Source: Kappaphycus alvarezii (Eukaryota > Rhodophyta > Florideophyceae > Gigartinales > Solieriaceae). Taken from it: a stretch of 64,000 nt of DNA. The notes below the pieces were generated by a model, which made no database searches, was not told the DNA's origin, and worked only from the letters and a program-made list of their open reading frames with translations. This document shows positions 21,013 to 30,453 of this stretch, piece by piece. The translations under genes were made by a program, and so were the position numbers. Position 1 is the first letter of the stretch; each line of letters opens with the position of its first letter. Location: the NCBI GenBank assembly GCA_002205965.3, contig NADL03000124.1, forward strand, positions 62,001 through 126,000, written 5' to 3'.

Positions 21013-22720
21013 TTAGTAGAATTGACTAGAAGTTCGATATTGCAGACATCTACTGTTTTGGAATTTAATCTTACTGTCACTAGAAGAGCGGGACCGGGGT
21101 GCATTTGTTATAACGGATAAGCCGGCTGATATGCAGTCAACTTGTATGCTGGTATTAATCCGGAAAGTCAGCAGTAAATGCTTGGTATTTCCGCTTTTTC
21201 TCCTCGTGGGCTGCATTGGGGCTTTTGAGTCGGTTGAATCCCTTCTCTTTGGTTCAGGAGGGAGCCAGAGGTCGATAAACGTTACTTCGGAAAACTCCGT
21301 ATCACTAGCAGCTCCATCGCCGTGATATCCGGTCTTGTCCATGTGTTGGGGCGTAAATCGGGACTCAATGAATGACCGTCGCGCGGCCCTTTCAAGGTCG
21401 TTACAGAGGAGGGTCACCTAGTTATGGCGAGAACTGCGCTCCCAGCCGCAGTGGAAATGCACCAAGCAAACGGCACTAGAACCAAGAAACGAAGCGGCCG
21501 CAATGTTCTTCGCAGAGGTGAAACCGATTCCCAGGGTCGCCTTTTTCTCCTCGAGCGATTTGGCGGATAATTGTAGCTCCTTGAATATTGTGCTGTCGAA
21601 CACTCCACCCGCCAGTGTACGGACGCAATTTTCGATTAGGCTGTCTTAGTATCCAGCCCTTTCCGTGTGCAGGAAGGCAGCACAGATCGCAGAAGATGCC
21701 TCACTTTGCATACTCCAACGCAATTTTAAAGTAAGTGAAATGAGGCGTGTTTGTCGTAAATCTCCATAACCACGTGTTGGGAAGGCTCGAGAGACTGTAC
21801 ATGGTCCAGGATGCCCTGTTCCATGAACGCTTGGGAACCGATAGGCGAGTTTAAAACAATAGTCCCGCGCTGTATTCCTGTCCTTTCAGGAGAGTATGCG
21901 GCCTGAACCGACGCGGAAGGGACAGAAGGCCACCACACCTTGCATTTCGACACCGCCAGATGACGACCACGACATTCTACCTCAGGGGAAGAGAGGACCT
22001 CGATCGCTTTGAGTATGGCCTCGTGCTTGGCCGTTAGCCGCCAAGTGATGCAGGCACAACATGTTGCCACACGCCGCCTGTCTGCGCAGTTGATCTCTGA
22101 ATACTCTTCGCACACTGTAGTGCCAAAGAACTCGTAAAGATTTTCCATTCCAGCTGCACTGTAGCCGTCGTCATGATACTACAACTCCAAAAGCAGTATG
22201 TTAAGCCCTGTGTCCTCCTCGTCCAGTACAGGCAGCATTTCTTCGATCTTCACAGCAATAATGTGAGGCATAAGGGCAAAGAACAGGCCGCTAAGCTGGT
22301 CTCCTTGCGAGGTACCCACAACAATCTGTATAATCCCGAAGCCTGTCCAGAGGAACGTTGGGTCGGTGTTGTAACAATGTATACTCAGGAAACTCGAATA
22401 CATCTTCCAAGAGCAAAACACCGAAACCTTTTCCCCCCAGGGAATCAGCCCGGGGAAGAGGTTTCGAGCGGCGCTGAAGAACGCGGCATGGATGCACAGG
22501 TTAAAGGAATTCTTCAGATCCACCACCAGAAGAGCATATTCAGAGCTACCTCCAACCTTGTTCGCAATGCGCCGAACGCCGTCAACTACGGCATTGGTTC
22601 CCGCTTTTGTGGCGATATCAACCTGAGAAGCTTCTCATATACCCGTCTTGCAAGGCAACTGCACACTAACCCGCACCAAGTCTCCCGCACTGCGATGGGG
22701 AGCGGCGTCATGTCTTTATT
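21013..22720 (-). pseudogene. LINE relic E: reverse transcriptase
   Basis: Minus-strand order: IATKAGTNAVVDGVRRI (about 22615-22565), motif A VDLKNSFNLC (22526), GTSQGDQLSGLFFAL (about 22310), then the catalytic box YHDDGY at about 22160-22177, preceded directly by a TAG where relic A has Trp. The next frame (22148-21726) aligns with relic A from the post-YxDD region (LAVSKCKVWWPSVP) onward, and 21608-21013 covers the linker before the endonuclease. The endonuclease itself is missing. Between PWGEK and HCYN the ORF carries about 19 extra codons that contain one copy of the 33-bp motif (22393-22423). The copy is inactive. Confidence 0.83.
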
Positions 22721-22734
22721 TCTTTAAATTTGGG

Positions 22735-23070
22735 GTAGTTTTAATCCATGAAAAATGAGGTCAGCTGTTCCCTGAGGGATGTCGTGATATTGGTAAAAGC
22801 ATACAATGTAAAGGACGGGAGGAGTGTAAGAGGGGGGGATTGGGGCGCTTTACTGATTAGGGATGCACGACGGCTACTTTCCGAAGACTAGGGGGGCAGG
22901 CCTGTGTATTAGAAGGTCTAGGAAAGGAGTGTAAGTGGGACTCCGGCAGTCCACGGTGCGAGTGCACTAGGGGATTTCCTGGAAGCCAAGACACTCACAA
23001 ACTCTGTTAGGGCAAACGTTCGGGTGTTCACTCTTGGAAGATATATTCGATCTGTAAGCGAATTCAAGAA
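22735..23070 (+). repeat. Dispersed repeat shared with 46085-46331
   Basis: The stretch from a G-rich run at about 22832 (GGGGGGGATT) through CTTTACTGATTAGGGATG, GGGGGGCAGG, GTATTAGA, ending in the 33-bp motif (23022-23053), matches 46085-46331 in order and spacing. After the motif the two loci diverge, so the motif marks the end of the shared unit. Coding capacity and class are unknown. It adjoins the 5' side of LINE relic E and may be LINE-derived. Confidence 0.6.
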
Positions 23071-23431
23071 TTTTCACGGCGAGGACGAATTAGCAGTCCT
23101 GAGAATTTCAGCGATATGAGACGCGAGAAGTCCGGAACCCCCGGGCTGAACCCGGACTAAACGAGCGAACGAGCTAGCTGCTCGCAAAACCTCATCTTTC
23201 GTGATCGCTTGGATTTCGGGAGGTCAAGGGGAGTTCTAAAGCACTCTTTATCCAAACTCCGTTTACATTCCTCCCGCTAGAAGTGTCAGACGACAAAGTA
23301 AACTACCCCATCATTTCCCCCCTCTTTATCCTGCTGGGGCGATTGAGGATTTTTAGCATGGAGGGCATCGGATACTGTTCTGGTTGCGGGTATTACACCT
23401 AGTGAACCTAACGCCTCTGCAGCCTTCCCTT
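23071..23431. other. No recognisable gene
   Basis: Unassigned sequence between the repeat above and R1 copy B. A GC-rich patch (CCCCCGGGCTGAACCCGG at about 23138) forms a short inverted repeat. Nothing else is visible. Confidence 0.4.
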
Positions 23432-23667
23432 ATGGTTGGTTTCTGTGAGTGAGACTCAGGCTGAAATCCCATCAAGTCATATTACTTGGGGACGTGTAAT
23501 GGTCCGCTCTGGGCGACAATTAAGCCACGCGCGAAACAGGTCCCAGAAATTTTGTTCCAATTACGTCGCGAGACATGTAAGAGAGAATTCTTTCTCAAAT
23601 CAGGTTTCGAAGCAGTGGATGATGTCTTGCTCGTTCTGTAGTTTAAAAATCCTTATCCCATCCCTTT
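23432..23667 (+). repeat. Repeat R1, copy B, left part
   Basis: This matches the inverted copy A at about 3190-3420 (shared TTGGTTTCTGTGAGTG and TCGAAGCAGTGGATGAT). It stops at the Ty3 insertion. The last five bases, CCTTT (23663-23667), are duplicated at 31175-31179. Confidence 0.8.
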
Positions 23668-24381
23668 TGATGTGCGCAAATTCGCACACGAAAAAATCTA
23701 GATGAGGACCATAATTGTATACAGTATTGGAACTGGGAAGATATTTTTACAGTTTTTGAATTTGCAAGATATTTTTAATTTGGGTGAGTGTGGCAAATTC
23801 ATCGGTTGATTTTTTATTTTAGGACACGCTGTCATAGTGGATGTCAGTACAGTTTAGGTTGTGGGTGATACTACGAGTGACTCTGAAAGGTCTATATAAT
23901 GGCCACATCAATTCCCACCCCTGGCCGATGGGTGGCTGGCATGGGTATGGCACCTAGATATTTACCTTGAGGAAATATCTTCTAATGGTCTCTCTGGTTC
24001 ACACGATTCCCGTGAATACATTTTATGGTTATTAGTATGTTTGTTTGAGACTTTTAGGGTAGCCAAAAGTCTATATAAGCCGAGTAAACTGCTTCCTTTA
24101 GTGGAGGTCAAGCAAGTTGGCAGACAACTTCAGGTCAAGCTCCGAGTAGTAGGAAGTTGAGAGTCAACTTCAGACCCAAGAAAACTTTTTCTAAGCTGGT
24201 CGCAGAGCATCAGTGGTAGACCTGCCCCTTTTATACTTGCTTGTAGCCCTCTCAACTCTCTCCCATATACACTCCTTTTTATTTGTTCAACTATACCACG
24301 GTAGCACTTTTGTCGCTCGCAACACCTCCGTCTCGGGTAGTTGGTTCTAAGATCTCTTCTCCCGACGATTTACCCCTATCA
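23668..24381 (+). repeat. Ty3-1 5' LTR
   Basis: It begins with a short hairpin (TGTGCG-CAAATT-CGCACA, 23671-23688). A TATATAAG box lies at about 24072. The R-U5 half (from about 24050) is shared with the acidic-gene LTR family; the U3 half is not. It ends CCCCTATCA. Confidence 0.93.
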
Positions 24382-24383
24382 TT

Positions 24384-24401
24384 TGGTACTCTTGTGGAGG
24401 G
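24384..24401 (+). other. Ty3-1 primer-binding site
   Basis: Two bases after the LTR comes TGGTACTCTTGTGGAGGG. A TGG start is the complement of the CCA tail of a tRNA. I cannot name the tRNA. Confidence 0.55.
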
Positions 24402-24469
24402 GGTTGCACCCGAGGTATTCGAGTTGAGCAGTCTTAGGGAACCTTCGAGGGGATTTCTTTTCTGTAATC

Positions 24470-25993
24470 ATGGATCTCAACGCTGCTCGTATAACGTTCA
24501 CAGGGGGCAAGAATGAAGACGTTGAGGAGTTTCTCTATACATATGTCAACGTTGTGATGCGTGAGAAGGGCGATGAAGAGAAGGCCGCAAGTATCTTCGC
24601 CTATCTTCATGGTGACGCAAAGCACAAATATAAGTCCAAGTTTATCGACGGGTGGTCTCTTAACGGGAATGGGCGTAACTTCGGTGAGGTATGTGAGTGG
24701 CTTGTGAAAGAGTATGCTAAGGAGGTAGAACCAGATGAGATGATTCGTACCGCCATAGAGGCCCGGCTCAACTTCGACGATTTGTTAAGCTCATTGGTGT
24801 ACTTGTGTGATCTTTATGAAAAGGCTGGGTTCAACGCCCAAGCCAAGTACGGAATGCTGCGTAAGGCGGCTATGGGGGATAAGCGGCTCTCCGATTTCCT
24901 CCTCATCAAGGGCCCTCACACTTTTGATGAACTGAAGGGTACCATAGTAGAATTTGTCAAAAATTCGGAGACGTTTCAGTCACTGAGTGAGGTACCGAGG
25001 GAAACCCGCACATCGATGTCTATCGTACATCCTGAAAAGAATTATCAAAGGCCGGCTACTAGTGCAGCGGCATTAGAATCTGTCAGGAGCGATGTCAAAA
25101 ACTTGGAAGAAAGGTTGGAAACCCGATTCGATAATCGACTTGACATGATAACCTCGCAGTTGGAAAGCCTTACTCTTACCATTAAGAAGAACCAGTCTGG
25201 GGCCCCTAAGGCCGCAGAAGTCTGTTCTTACTGTCACAAGCCTGGACACTTTGCAAACAGGTGTCCTGATAATCCACATAGAAACACTCGTTGTGGAAAG
25301 TGCGGTCGATATGGGCATCATGAAAGTAACTGCTGGTCTAAAGACAACAGAAGAGCAAATTTATCGGAAGCAAGGAGTGAGTCAGGACCAGAGGTGAAAA
25401 TCTTACAAAATAGAAGGGATCAAAGGTTGACGGATGCCGGTAACGTATCCATCGCTGAAGAGATTAGTCAAGTCAATGTGACAAAAAGGGATGGGGAAGG
25501 GAACATTTTATCGAAGAAACCTAGGCTAGATTATGGAATGCTGGAGCATATCCCAGCACCTGTACCTCCTCGAACCAAGAGGTCTGATCAAGTTGTTCCA
25601 GGAGTGGGAGTCACTCCGGCCAAGAAGACGAAAAAGAGTAAGAAAGTTAAGAGTATCTCTAAGGACGTACTAGAGTATGTGAAGAGGTACAATTTGGTGG
25701 CTGAGCTTGCATCGGCCCCAACTGGGATAACGTTTGGTCAACTTTTGAGGGGCGACGCAGAGGATGCGAGAAAAGAACTCAAAAAAATTATCAGGTCTAA
25801 TAAGTCCGCTAAGGGTAAGAAACTGTTTCTTCAATCGGCCTCGACAGCACCAAGACGTCTTAAGCTGGTACCAGTCAAAGTATTGGGTATGAAAACCCAA
25901 GCTCTCTTCGATTCGGGTGCTGTTCCAAACCTCATTTCAGAAACTTTGGTGACAGATCTAGGTCTCGAATTACTCCAACGACTCGAAAAATAA
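24470..25993 (+). CDS. Ty3-1 Gag, with the start of protease
   Basis: This is the structural polyprotein that would package element RNA in cytoplasmic particles. The ATG follows a leader of about 90 bases after the LTR, in the context AATCATGG. Residues 1-185 are capsid-like (LVKEYAKEVEPDEMIRTAIE and MGDKRLSDFLLIKGP). Residues 195-250 form a probable coiled coil. Two CCHC zinc knuckles follow at about 252-265 (CSYCHKPGHFANRC) and 276-289 (CGKCGRYGHHESNC). A lysine-rich stretch (AKKTKKSKKVK) is near 385-395. The aspartic protease starts at the end with ALFDSGAVPNLIS (about 478-490), so Gag and Pro are in one frame. The frame stops inside protease, at a run of five A (25986-25990), with protease continuing in the -1 frame. 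Confidence 0.92.
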   Translation: MDLNAARITFTGGKNEDVEEFLYTYVNVVMREKGDEEKAASIFAYLHGDAKHKYKSKFIDGWSLNGNGRNFGEVCEWLVKEYAKEVEPDEMIRTAIEARLNFDDLLSSLVYLCDLYEKAGFNAQAKYGMLRKAAMGDKRLSDFLLIKGPHTFDELKGTIVEFVKNSETFQSLSEVPRETRTSMSIVHPEKNYQRPATSAAALESVRSDVKNLEERLETRFDNRLDMITSQLESLTLTIKKNQSGAPKAAEVCSYCHKPGHFANRCPDNPHRNTRCGKCGRYGHHESNCWSKDNRRANLSEARSESGPEVKILQNRRDQRLTDAGNVSIAEEISQVNVTKRDGEGNILSKKPRLDYGMLEHIPAPVPPRTKRSDQVVPGVGVTPAKKTKKSKKVKSISKDVLEYVKRYNLVAELASAPTGITFGQLLRGDAEDARKELKKIIRSNKSAKGKKLFLQSASTAPRRLKLVPVKVLGMKTQALFDSGAVPNLISETLVTDLGLELLQRLEK

Positions 25994-26500
25994 CTGTAGC
26001 GGATGGAACCGTCTCAAAATGCATGGGCACTGTTGACAAGGTTTCCGTGTTCTTTGGGGACTCTAAAGTTGATGTAGACTTTCTTGTCATGCCTGATCTC
26101 CCTTTCGATGCAATCATTGGCTGCCCTACCATGGAAAGACTAGGGACATGCATTGACTTGGGCAACCAAATGGTTTCAGTTAATATTGACGGCAGAACCG
26201 TGAAGATGCCCCTGGATTTCGACAAAAGCACGCATCCTGAAGATTTAAAAGAAACGGACAGTGAAGATTTCACTTCTAGCTATGACAGCGAAGATTCGGA
26301 ACCAACTAACACTTTCGGAAGTGGAAAAGGGTACCCTTGGGGGGGTAATGAACATGGCATGGGACGATTATGATTTTGGGTTTGAAACAGATGACGACTG
26401 GAATTCTAGGATAAGTTTGAAACCCGAATGTGTTTCTTTTTGCGATGATATCGAATCAAAACAGAATTCGGAGCATGAAAGAAGATTACCTTTGCAAAGA
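25994..26500 (+). CDS. Ty3-1 protease remainder and acidic linker
   Basis: This continues the protease of the preceding ORF in the -1 frame: KITVADGTVSK, VFFGDSKVDVDFLVMPDLPF, then DAIIGCPTMERL, the IIG flap-end motif typical of Ty3 proteases. It is followed by an acidic Ser/Asp linker before RT. Frame changes again at a run of seven G (26339-26345) and near 26475. The protease is complete if the frames are combined, so I treat the frame changes as recent mutation or assembly error rather than a designed gag-pol shift, because they fall inside a folded domain. Confidence 0.82.
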
Positions 26501-27868
26501 AAATAAGAATACGTCGAATTCCATATATGAAGATGTGAGCACGACGGAAGAGGTCCTTCAAAATATTGAGGTTGAGATCAAGAAGAAAAAGGGCGCCAAA
26601 TGGCAGAAATCCAAGGAAAAGTGCAGCACCTTCCCCCCCGCCTCACTGAAAATATCCGACATGTTAACATCTTCCGAAGTAATTGCATGGAGCGTTTCAG
26701 ATTTAAGACAAGCAAGTGTACCGGTTACTCACTCGTTCGAACTTACCGACACTCAACCGATTTACCACAAGCCTAGACGTCAACCGCCAAAATATGACCA
26801 ATTTATCTCAGAAAATGTTACAAGTATGCTGAAAAATGATATTATTCGACCAGTTTCATCCCCATGGTCGTTTCCAGTTGTGGTCGCACCAAAGAAGGAT
26901 GGAAAGCTGCGTTTTTGCGTCGATTACCGACAACTGAACCAGAGAATGATACCCGATCGATTTCCGATTCCGAACATGGAGGAGATCCTCGAGGACCTGA
27001 AGGATGGGAGATATTTCACCTCAATTGACCTTTACACTGGCTATTGGCAGATTCCATTGGATGAAAAATGTAAGGAAAAAACAACCTTTACCAGCAAAGG
27101 TACGTTCAGGTTCGAAGTGATGCCTTTTGGTCTCATGAATGCACCAGCTACATTCCAAAGAATGATGAACGAGGTTTTGAAAGGACTTCCATTCGCAAGA
27201 GTCTATATCGATGATGTCGTCATATTCTCAGAAACATTGGATCAGCACATCTCGCACGTCAAGACAGTTGTGGAGAGGATATCGGAGTATAGCTTGAAAA
27301 TTAAGTTGAGCAAATGCTTCTTTGCGAAAACTTCTATCCAATTACTCGGTCATATCGTCGACCAAGAGGGAATTAGAGTGGATCCAGAGAAAACGAAAAA
27401 AAAAAGTTGGCACCAAGGCCCGCTTCAAAGACGGAGCCGAAGCTTCTTAGGACTGGCCTCATATTACAGAAGATTTATCAAAGATTTCGCCAAGACTGCA
27501 GCACCGTTACATGCCAGCACTACGAAGAACGGAAAATTTTACTGGAACAAGGAAATGGAAACTGCATTTCAGGAGCTTAAAGATAAGCTATGTGTCCCCC
27601 CAGTTCTCATGTACCCAGATTTCAAGAGACCATTCGTTGTGGAGACAGATGCCTCAGAACGGTCTTTGGGTGCCGTTTTGTCCCAAAAAGATGAAAACGG
27701 AAGACTACACCCTGTTCAATTCGCAAGCCGAACTCTGAATGATGCGGAAAAGAGATACTCAGTCTGCGAGAAAGAAGCGCTAGCTGTCGTCTTCGCGCTG
27801 AAAAAGTTTCGCGTATACCTTTTATCACTCGAGAAATTTGTCTTGATAACTGATCACCAGGCACTTAA
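26501..27868 (+). CDS. Ty3-1 reverse transcriptase and RNase H N-terminal part
   Basis: A single frame runs from about 26480 to 27868, first as RT and then as RNase H. RT begins HSFELTDTQPIYHKPRR. Motif A is TSIDLYTGYWQIPL, the MPFGLMNAPATFQR box is present, and the catalytic YIDDVVIFS lies at 27204-27230 with both Asp intact. The thumb/connection LLGHIVDQEGI and SFLGLASYYRRFI follow; between them a run of ten A (27396-27405) and a second shift nearby cause about 12 altered residues (KKKSWHQG). RNase H starts at FVVETDASERSLGAVL and continues CEKEALAVVFALKKF to ITDHQALK, where one A is missing at 27867-27869. Confidence 0.93.
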
Positions 27869-28499
27869 ACAGCATTCCAAAAGAAGGATGTACATCACCG
27901 CTTGGCCCGATGGCTCGACATTTTCGCAGAATATCGGTTTGAAATTGTGTATAGACCCGGACGCAATAATCAGCCTGCCGATTACCTATCCCGCTTGAGG
28001 GACGCACTGATTCCAAATGAAAAAGCTTCGGAGGACATCGTCGGAGTCGCCGAGTTGCAGTTGCCGAACGATAACGAGTACGAAGCTAATATTCACGGAC
28101 TGATCAAATTCCTCGATGGACTAGAAATGAGAAAGGTTGATCTTGAACACAGAAATTGGGTACGCAGGAATCAAAAGGCTTTTACATTGTGGAATGGGAA
28201 ACTCTTCCGGCACACTAAAGCCGGTCCCCGACTAGTGGCCCCTTTGAAAGAAAGAATGAAGATCTTGAGGACTTTCCATGATGAGCTAGGGCATTGGGAT
28301 CTCGAAACAACCAAAAATTCGTAACTGAGAGATTCTGGTGGCCCGGTATCCATAAGGACGTCTATAATTTCGTGAAAAGCTGCGACAACTGCCAAAAATT
28401 CACTCCAATACGGAAGTATAAGACAACTCTAAGTTTTCCAGTTTCCGGTCTCTTTGAAACCTTCTCAATTGACTTCGCGGGCCCGTTCAAGGAAACCTT
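27869..28499 (+). CDS. Ty3-1 RNase H C-terminus and integrase zinc domain
   Basis: In the frame of 27902-28324 the RNase H ends with HHRLARWLDIFAEYRFEI and RNN-QPADYLSR. The integrase N-terminal zinc domain starts LRTFHDELGH (the His pair) and, after a one-base loss in a run of A at 28313-28317, continues FWWPGIHKDVYNFVKSCDNC (the Cys pair) and FETFSIDFAGPFKE, which holds the first catalytic Asp. A further one-base loss lies at about 28500. Confidence 0.9.
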
Positions 28500-29850
28500 C
28501 CGGAAACAAATATCTCCTTATAGGGGTGGAACATCTTACTGGATGGCCAATAGCAGTTGCAGTTGAGGAGGCAAATGCTGAGGTGGTACTGAGATTCATC
28601 GAAAAAGAAATAATTGAACCGTTTGGTCTTCCAAAAAGGATCATCTCGGATAACGCCCTTTGTTTTACTGCAACTTCACTGCTTCGTTTTTTGGAAGAGA
28701 AAGGGATTCAGCTGAAGACCGTTCTCGCATACGCTCCTATGTCCAACGGGAAAGCGGAGAGGATGGTTGGAACCATCAAACGAGCAATATCGAAAACTAT
28801 GTCGGAGAATGAAATCCAGTGGGAAGATGCCTTACCAAAAGTGTTATACGGCTATCGTCGAAGAAGAGGAAGAAATGGACGCTCACCATTCGAGCTAATG
28901 TACGGAAGGGCTCCTAGAATGTTACAGAGAGACATGGAAACAAATATTATCGATGAAGAGAGTAGGGAAGTTGAACTACTGGCCACCGAAGGCTGGAGAT
29001 CACACCGCGCGCTAACACAGACAAGAAATAAGGATGCAGAACCTGCAGTCAGAACCTTTTCAGTTGGCTCTAAAGTACTTGTAGTACATGGAAAAGCAAT
29101 GCAGCAGGCTGTGAAGTGGCCGGCCTTCCAAACCAAGTACTCGAACCCTTGCATCGTCACGGAGGAAAGACACCCGCACTATCAGCTCTGTTCAAGCTCA
29201 GGGAAGAGATCAAGGAGGGCCATCCATGCACGTCGTCTGGTCCCTTACCATCAGAGGCCTGAAGAATTCCTTCTCACACAGGACTATGCGCAACCACGGG
29301 GCATACTCATCTTTAACTATAGAATGATTCCTATGGGAGGAAAAAGGGCCTGGGAATGGATCATCTCGGTTACGCGGGACTACTACGAACTCCACGTAAT
29401 CATCCATTTCTACATTAATATATGCCTATGTTTTCGTACGTTGAACGGACCATTGCTACCTGAAGAAGATTTCCGACTATTAATAAGAGTTCTATTTTCA
29501 TTCCAAAACGGAAGGTTCACGGAAGCAGGTCCAGAGTTTGTGGAGGTAATATATCATTACTCTATAGGAAGATATGGAATGGTAGCTGCTGGAGACTTGT
29601 CGCAAACGTATCTGAATATTATCCGTCCAATTTACGTATTTCTCAAGAACAACCAAGACGTGCGACTGAGAGGTTACGCCTTACCCCCGGATATGGAATA
29701 CAGGCTGGTCCCGTATCCTCTATGGGAACCTTACGTTTCTCCGCCACAAATTGGGAACGTTGGAGGCGGCGAGGATCCTCCTGAAGCAGTGATGATGACC
29801 AGAGGAGGACCTTCAGGAGACAACAACCCGCCCAGAAGAGGTTCCGGTCG
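28500..29850 (+). CDS. Ty3-1 integrase core, GPY/F-like domain and module A
   Basis: The open frame is read from about 28500 (first ATG 28454) to 29938. The integrase core reads NKYLLIGVEHLTGWPIAVAV, second Asp in RIISDNALCF, Glu in PMSNGKAERMVG, then LPKVLYGYRRRRGRN and PFELMYGRAPR. A GPY/F-like C-terminal domain (WPAFQTKYSNPCIVTEERH ... HARRLVPYH) ends at about 29245. Instead of stopping, the frame continues for over 200 codons. Module A (about 29375-29740) starts ISVTRDYYELHVII, then NICLCFRTLNGPLLPEEDF, RVLFSF, VIYHYSIGRYGMV, LNIIRPIY, and ends YPLWEPY. It shows no chromodomain, no signal peptide and no coiled coil. The function of the module is unknown. Confidence 0.88.
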
Positions 29851-30420
29851 TCCCCCAGAGGACCTCGTGCAGGTCCCAGTACGTCAGGAGCTGGTCGCGG
29901 CCATTCATCGGGACCGTCCACCACAACTTCATCTCTAGCTCTCCTTCACAACCATGCACAGCATACAGTCGGAAGAAGAAGATTATCTTTTTGGCTGCGC
30001 AATATCTCCGAGGATGCGAACGATGCGCAGGTCATTTCTTATTTCATGATAAGCATCTGTTTATGTTTTAGGGCGCTACATGGACCGCACTTATCTTACG
30101 AAGATTCGTTCTTGATGATGCGCGTCTTCTTTTCTTATCGGCATCCATTCCTCCGGCATCTTCCAGAAGAGTTTGCATATCACATATATTTTTTCACTCT
30201 TGGAAGATTCGGAAGAGTCACGGAAGAAGAATGTATTCAACCCCACCTCGATGTTATCAAACCAATATATGAGGCTATGCTACAAAGTGAGGTACCAGTA
30301 ATGCGAACCTACTTTTTAGAGCATCATATTGGTAATCAGTTGCATCCGTACCCGTTTGAGAGACCATACATTTTATCAATAAGACAGCGAACACTAACGG
30401 AAGCAGAAGAAGAGCAGTGA
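29851..30420 (+). CDS. Ty3-1 C-terminal linker and module B
   Basis: In the frame shifted by one, a Gly/Ser/Pro/Arg-rich linker (GPSTSGAGRGHSSGPSTTT) runs straight into NISEDANDAQVISYF and module B: ISICLCFRALHGPHLSYEDS, MRVFFSY, YHIYFFTLGRFGRV, HLDVIKPIYEAM, HPYPFERPY, ending at a stop at 30420, 33 bases before the 3' LTR. The ATG at 30046 lies inside the module, so I read this as the end of the polyprotein after a one-base shift at about 29840-29930 rather than a separate gene. Module B resembles module A at roughly 40% of positions by eye. Confidence 0.78.
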   Translation, partial: SPRGPRAGPSTSGAGRGHSSGPSTTTSSLALLHNHAQHTVGRRRLSFWLRNISEDANDAQVISYFMISICLCFRALHGPHLSYEDSFLMMRVFFSYRHPFLRHLPEEFAYHIYFFTLGRFGRVTEEECIQPHLDVIKPIYEAMLQSEVPVMRTYFLEHHIGNQLHPYPFERPYILSIRQRTLTEAEEEQ

Positions 30421-30440
30421 CGAGTCGGGACGTTCGTCTT

Positions 30441-30453
30441 GAGCGAGAGGGCG
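30441..30453 (+). other. Ty3-1 polypurine tract
   Basis: GAGCGAGAGGGCG directly precedes the TGATGTGCGC start of the 3' LTR. This is the expected priming site for plus-strand synthesis. Confidence 0.65.

Noticed and set aside
22366-22425. A tiny spliceosomal intron in LINE relic E around the 33-bp motif
   Set aside because: A GT...AG pair can be drawn but removing it breaks the frame, and the motif occurs in both orientations relative to LINE coding.
25980-26000. Programmed -1 frameshift between gag and pol of Ty3-1
   Set aside because: The frame change lies inside the protease fold, just after DSGA, and the heptamer is not a proper slippery site. Other one-base changes at runs downstream suggest random or technical indels.
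30181-30215. A further copy of the 33-bp motif (CACTCTTGGAAGATTCGG) in Ty3-1 module B
   Set aside because: Only about 15 bases agree and they encode the conserved TLGRFGR block of the module, so similarity is probably coincidental.
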